This document shows positions 61,767 to 64,000 of a DNA stretch of 64,000 nucleotides, piece by piece. Position numbers and translations under genes: made by a program. Within the stretch, counting starts at the first letter, position 1. Each line of letters begins with the position of its first letter. The notes below the pieces were generated by a model. The model searched no databases. It was not told the origin of the DNA and saw nothing but the letters and a program-made list of their open reading frames with translations. This DNA comes from Prochlorococcus marinus XMU1408 (lineage in GTDB: Bacteria > Cyanobacteriota > Cyanobacteriia > PCC-6307 > Cyanobiaceae): contig NZ_QJUE01000002.1 in NCBI RefSeq assembly GCF_003208055.1, forward strand, positions 558,001 to 622,000, written 5' to 3'.

Positions 61767-62681
61767 TTATACTTTGTTTTTTGAAAAAGCACCAAGTGTG
61801 ACTATCCATCTTGAAAGGATATTAAGACTTAAAAGTACAACAACTAATATGAATGATGCTGCCCATGCTAGTTGATTTTGGGCTTCATATGGTTCAAGAG
61901 CGAAATTGTAAATTAATACTGATAATGAACCCATTTCATAGAAAAGATCATCAAGACTTGTAATGTAGTAACGGGAGAAAAGAGCTGTAAATATTAATGG
62001 AGCTGTTTCTCCTGCTGCCCTGGCGAGTGCTAATAATACACCTGTAGAAATTGAACTAAATGCAGCTGGCAATGTGATATTTGTTATCATTGTGAATTTT
62101 GATGCACCAACTCCAAATGCAGCTCTTCTCATGTCATTTGGAACTAATTTAAGTGCTTCATCAGTAGTTTTAATTATTGTTGGAATCATTAAAATTGAAA
62201 GTGATATTCCGCCTGCTATACCGCTGAACATTGATCCAAATAGTATTTTGGTAGAGACAATTATTGCGTATATAAATACACCAGCAATTATAGAAGGAAT
62301 CCCAGCAAGTACATTTGATCCAAACCTTATAAATTTAGCAAACTTTCCAGATTTTGAATATTCGGCAAGATATATTCCACCTCCGACTCCAACAGGTATT
62401 GATATGATTGAAGCAATAACAGACATTATAAAAGTCCCAGTAATTGCTGGCCCTATTCCTCCTGCTGAGAGAAGATCATCTCCTGGTGGCTCGGGTTCAA
62501 GTATTAAGGTATCTAAGTTTATATAACTACCACCTTTAATTAATACATAGCTTATGACTAATATTAAAGGAAGTACAGAAATGATGGCAAAAAGAGCAGA
62601 AGCTATTGTTAAGGCTTTGTTCCCAATATTTCTTGTTAGAGAGGGATTATAAGTTAGTGATTTTTGTGAAGTATAATTCAT
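61767..62681 (-). CDS. pstA: phosphate ABC transporter permease PstA
   Basis: 304 residues with six helices. ALTIASALFAIISVLPLILV, GGIGPAITGTFIMSVIASII and IPVGVGGGIYLAEYSKSG (the conserved permease block), then MRRAAFGVGASKFTMITNIT, LPAAFSSISTGVLLALARAA (the EAA-type loop that docks with PstB) and GETAPLIFTALFSRYYITSL. It forms the membrane pore with PstC. Directly adjacent to pstC with no spacer. Confidence 0.96.
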   Translation of the reverse strand: MNYTSQKSLTYNPSLTRNIGNKALTIASALFAIISVLPLILVISYVLIKGGSYINLDTLILEPEPPGDDLLSAGGIGPAITGTFIMSVIASIISIPVGVGGGIYLAEYSKSGKFAKFIRFGSNVLAGIPSIIAGVFIYAIIVSTKILFGSMFSGIAGGISLSILMIPTIIKTTDEALKLVPNDMRRAAFGVGASKFTMITNITLPAAFSSISTGVLLALARAAGETAPLIFTALFSRYYITSLDDLFYEMGSLSVLIYNFALEPYEAQNQLAWAASFILVVVLLSLNILSRWIVTLGAFSKNKV

Positions 62682-63647
62682 TTACTGATATTTTAAGCTT
62701 AATCTTTTAACAATCCACTGAGCAAATACATTAACCAATAAAGTTAATATCATTAGGATTAATGCAGCATACATTAGAGAGGAGACTTGGCTTCCATCTG
62801 CTTCACCAAATTGATTGGCAAGCATGGATGAAATTGTATATGAAGGAGCAAATATTGACCAACTAAAGTTATTTGAATTGCCAATAATCATTGTTACTGC
62901 CATTGTCTCACCCATAGCTCTTCCTAGGGCAAGTAAAACTCCTCCTGTTATTCCAGAAATTGCGGCTGGAATAATAACTTTAAAAATAGTAGTCCATCTT
63001 GACGCTCCAATTCCATAGGCAGCTTGCCTAAGTTTTGATGGAACTTGATTTAGAGAATCTTTTGAAATCGATGTAATTATAGGTAATATCATTACCACAA
63101 GTATTAATATTGCTGGCATCATTCCAGCGCCCAAAGGTTGTGTGCCAAAAAATGGTATAAATCCAAATAGTTCGTAGATTATGTTCAAAAATGGTCTAAT
63201 AAAAGGTTCCATAATAAATACAGCCCATAGACCTAAAACTACTGATGGAATAGCGGCTAAAAGCTCAACCATTATTCCAATTACGTTTCTTATATATCCG
63301 GGAATTATATTTTCAGTTATAAATATTGCAGTGCCAACGCCCAATGGAATTGCAATTAATAATGAAGCAATCGATGTAAAAAGGGTTCCATAAATAGCTG
63401 TGAATGCACCGTACTCATCTGTAACTGGATTCCATGCAGAGCTAAAAAGAAACCTAAGTCCATATCTTGAAATCGATTCGGTTGATTCATAATAAACAAC
63501 TGCAAATATGGAAAAAAGCACTATTGCTACCATTGAAGCCATGGCAACAACAATATTTTTAAAACCAACATCTACCAACTTCTCTGAAGTTGGTCTTGTT
63601 CTCAGTGAAAATTTCGATGTCCTTGCTTTGTCCACGCGCAAACGCAA
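62682..63647 (-). CDS. pstC: phosphate ABC transporter permease PstC
   Basis: 321 residues. The N-terminal 30 residues are basic (RLRVDKARTSKFSLRTRPTS). Then GFKNIVVAMASMVAIVLFSI, IPLGVGTAIFITENIIPGYI, LLAAIPSVVLGLWAVFIMEP, LRQAAYGIGASRWTTIFKVI, IPAAISGITGGVLLALGRAM and GETMAVTMIIGNSN. These are PstC hallmarks. It begins the pstCAB transcript; the intergenic region to dnaK is 138 bp. Confidence 0.96.
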   Translation of the reverse strand: MRLRVDKARTSKFSLRTRPTSEKLVDVGFKNIVVAMASMVAIVLFSIFAVVYYESTESISRYGLRFLFSSAWNPVTDEYGAFTAIYGTLFTSIASLLIAIPLGVGTAIFITENIIPGYIRNVIGIMVELLAAIPSVVLGLWAVFIMEPFIRPFLNIIYELFGFIPFFGTQPLGAGMMPAILILVVMILPIITSISKDSLNQVPSKLRQAAYGIGASRWTTIFKVIIPAAISGITGGVLLALGRAMGETMAVTMIIGNSNNFSWSIFAPSYTISSMLANQFGEADGSQVSSLMYAALILMILTLLVNVFAQWIVKRLSLKYQ

Positions 63648-63718
63648 TATACATATGAATCTATATCTAATTTCAAATTTTTCACTAAGAGAGGGTTAAT
63701 GATTGGCTTTAAGTGTTG

Positions 63719-64000
<282 letters not shown>

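Noticed and set aside
62074-62526. 150-codon open frame on the plus strand opposite pstA
   Set aside because: It mirrors pstA codons (Ile/Pro-rich product), has no independent start signal, and is a shadow frame.

Overview
The window is a gene-dense, AT-rich stretch of a marine picocyanobacterial chromosome, almost certainly Prochlorococcus. The evidence is the cyanobacterial and oxygenic-photosynthesis gene set (psaK, petN, Pam68, Psb29/Thf1, Ycf49-like DUF2499, DUF3593, DUF3288, DUF1816, DUF3082), very short intergenic gaps, many overlapping or nearly touching genes, and a glucosylglycerate pathway typical of marine cyanobacteria. A low-light clade such as LLI/NATL is a guess; the clade cannot be fixed by reading alone. 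I see no insertion sequence, prophage, CRISPR array or rRNA. Once the small ORFs are counted, no stretch over about 300 bases is empty.

Layout. 1-3.5 kb: the 5' part of an NRAMP-like metal transporter and a set of small lineage-specific proteins. 3.5-9.1 kb: a TauE/SafE permease, then glucosylglycerate metabolism. gpgS is divergent from an operon of GH13 phosphorylase, gpgP and D-glycerate kinase, which together could form a closed synthesis-and-salvage loop. 9.2-13 kb: small membrane and secreted proteins, uppP, tRNA-Pro(GGG), and an msrA cassette flanked by small membrane proteins. 13-25 kb: a lipid A/multidrug-type ABC exporter, then a plus-strand run of trpD, carA, a STAS protein, mrnC, rlmB, DUF1816, gatA and an uninterrupted dnaE. 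25-28 kb: a minus-strand run of a DMT permease, a secreted protein, ruvA, rpsO and pam68.

28-33.5 kb: dnaG, then an SOS-type umuDC operon with a LexA-like box, next to an HExxH protein of unknown function, then rlmH. 33.5-39.6 kb: rsmA, ispE, DUF3082, pdhB, secD, secF, overlapping or closely packed. 40-43 kb: a membrane glycosyltransferase and lineage-specific small genes. 43-47 kb: petN, Psb29/Thf1, clpP and ftsH, a thylakoid assembly and proteolysis neighbourhood. 47-52.6 kb: a MacB-type permease, pyk, a MazG-like gene, yggT, scpB, ilvA. 52.7-56.4 kb: dxs, a strong bidirectional terminator, then rpmB, a Tat-type peroxiredoxin, Ycf49-like, DUF3593 and psaK read leftward. 56.5-64 kb: htpG, hisZ, an inositol-phosphatase-family gene, tRNA-Ser(GGA), the pstCAB phosphate importer, and the start of dnaK.

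No wholly new large system stands out. The most interesting candidates are the glucosylglycerate loop, the overlapping peroxiredoxin/Ycf49/DUF3593 cassette beside psaK, the STAS gene with no ordinary start codon, and the HExxH protein beside the SOS-controlled umuDC. All names rest on motif and family recognition by eye; no database search was run.
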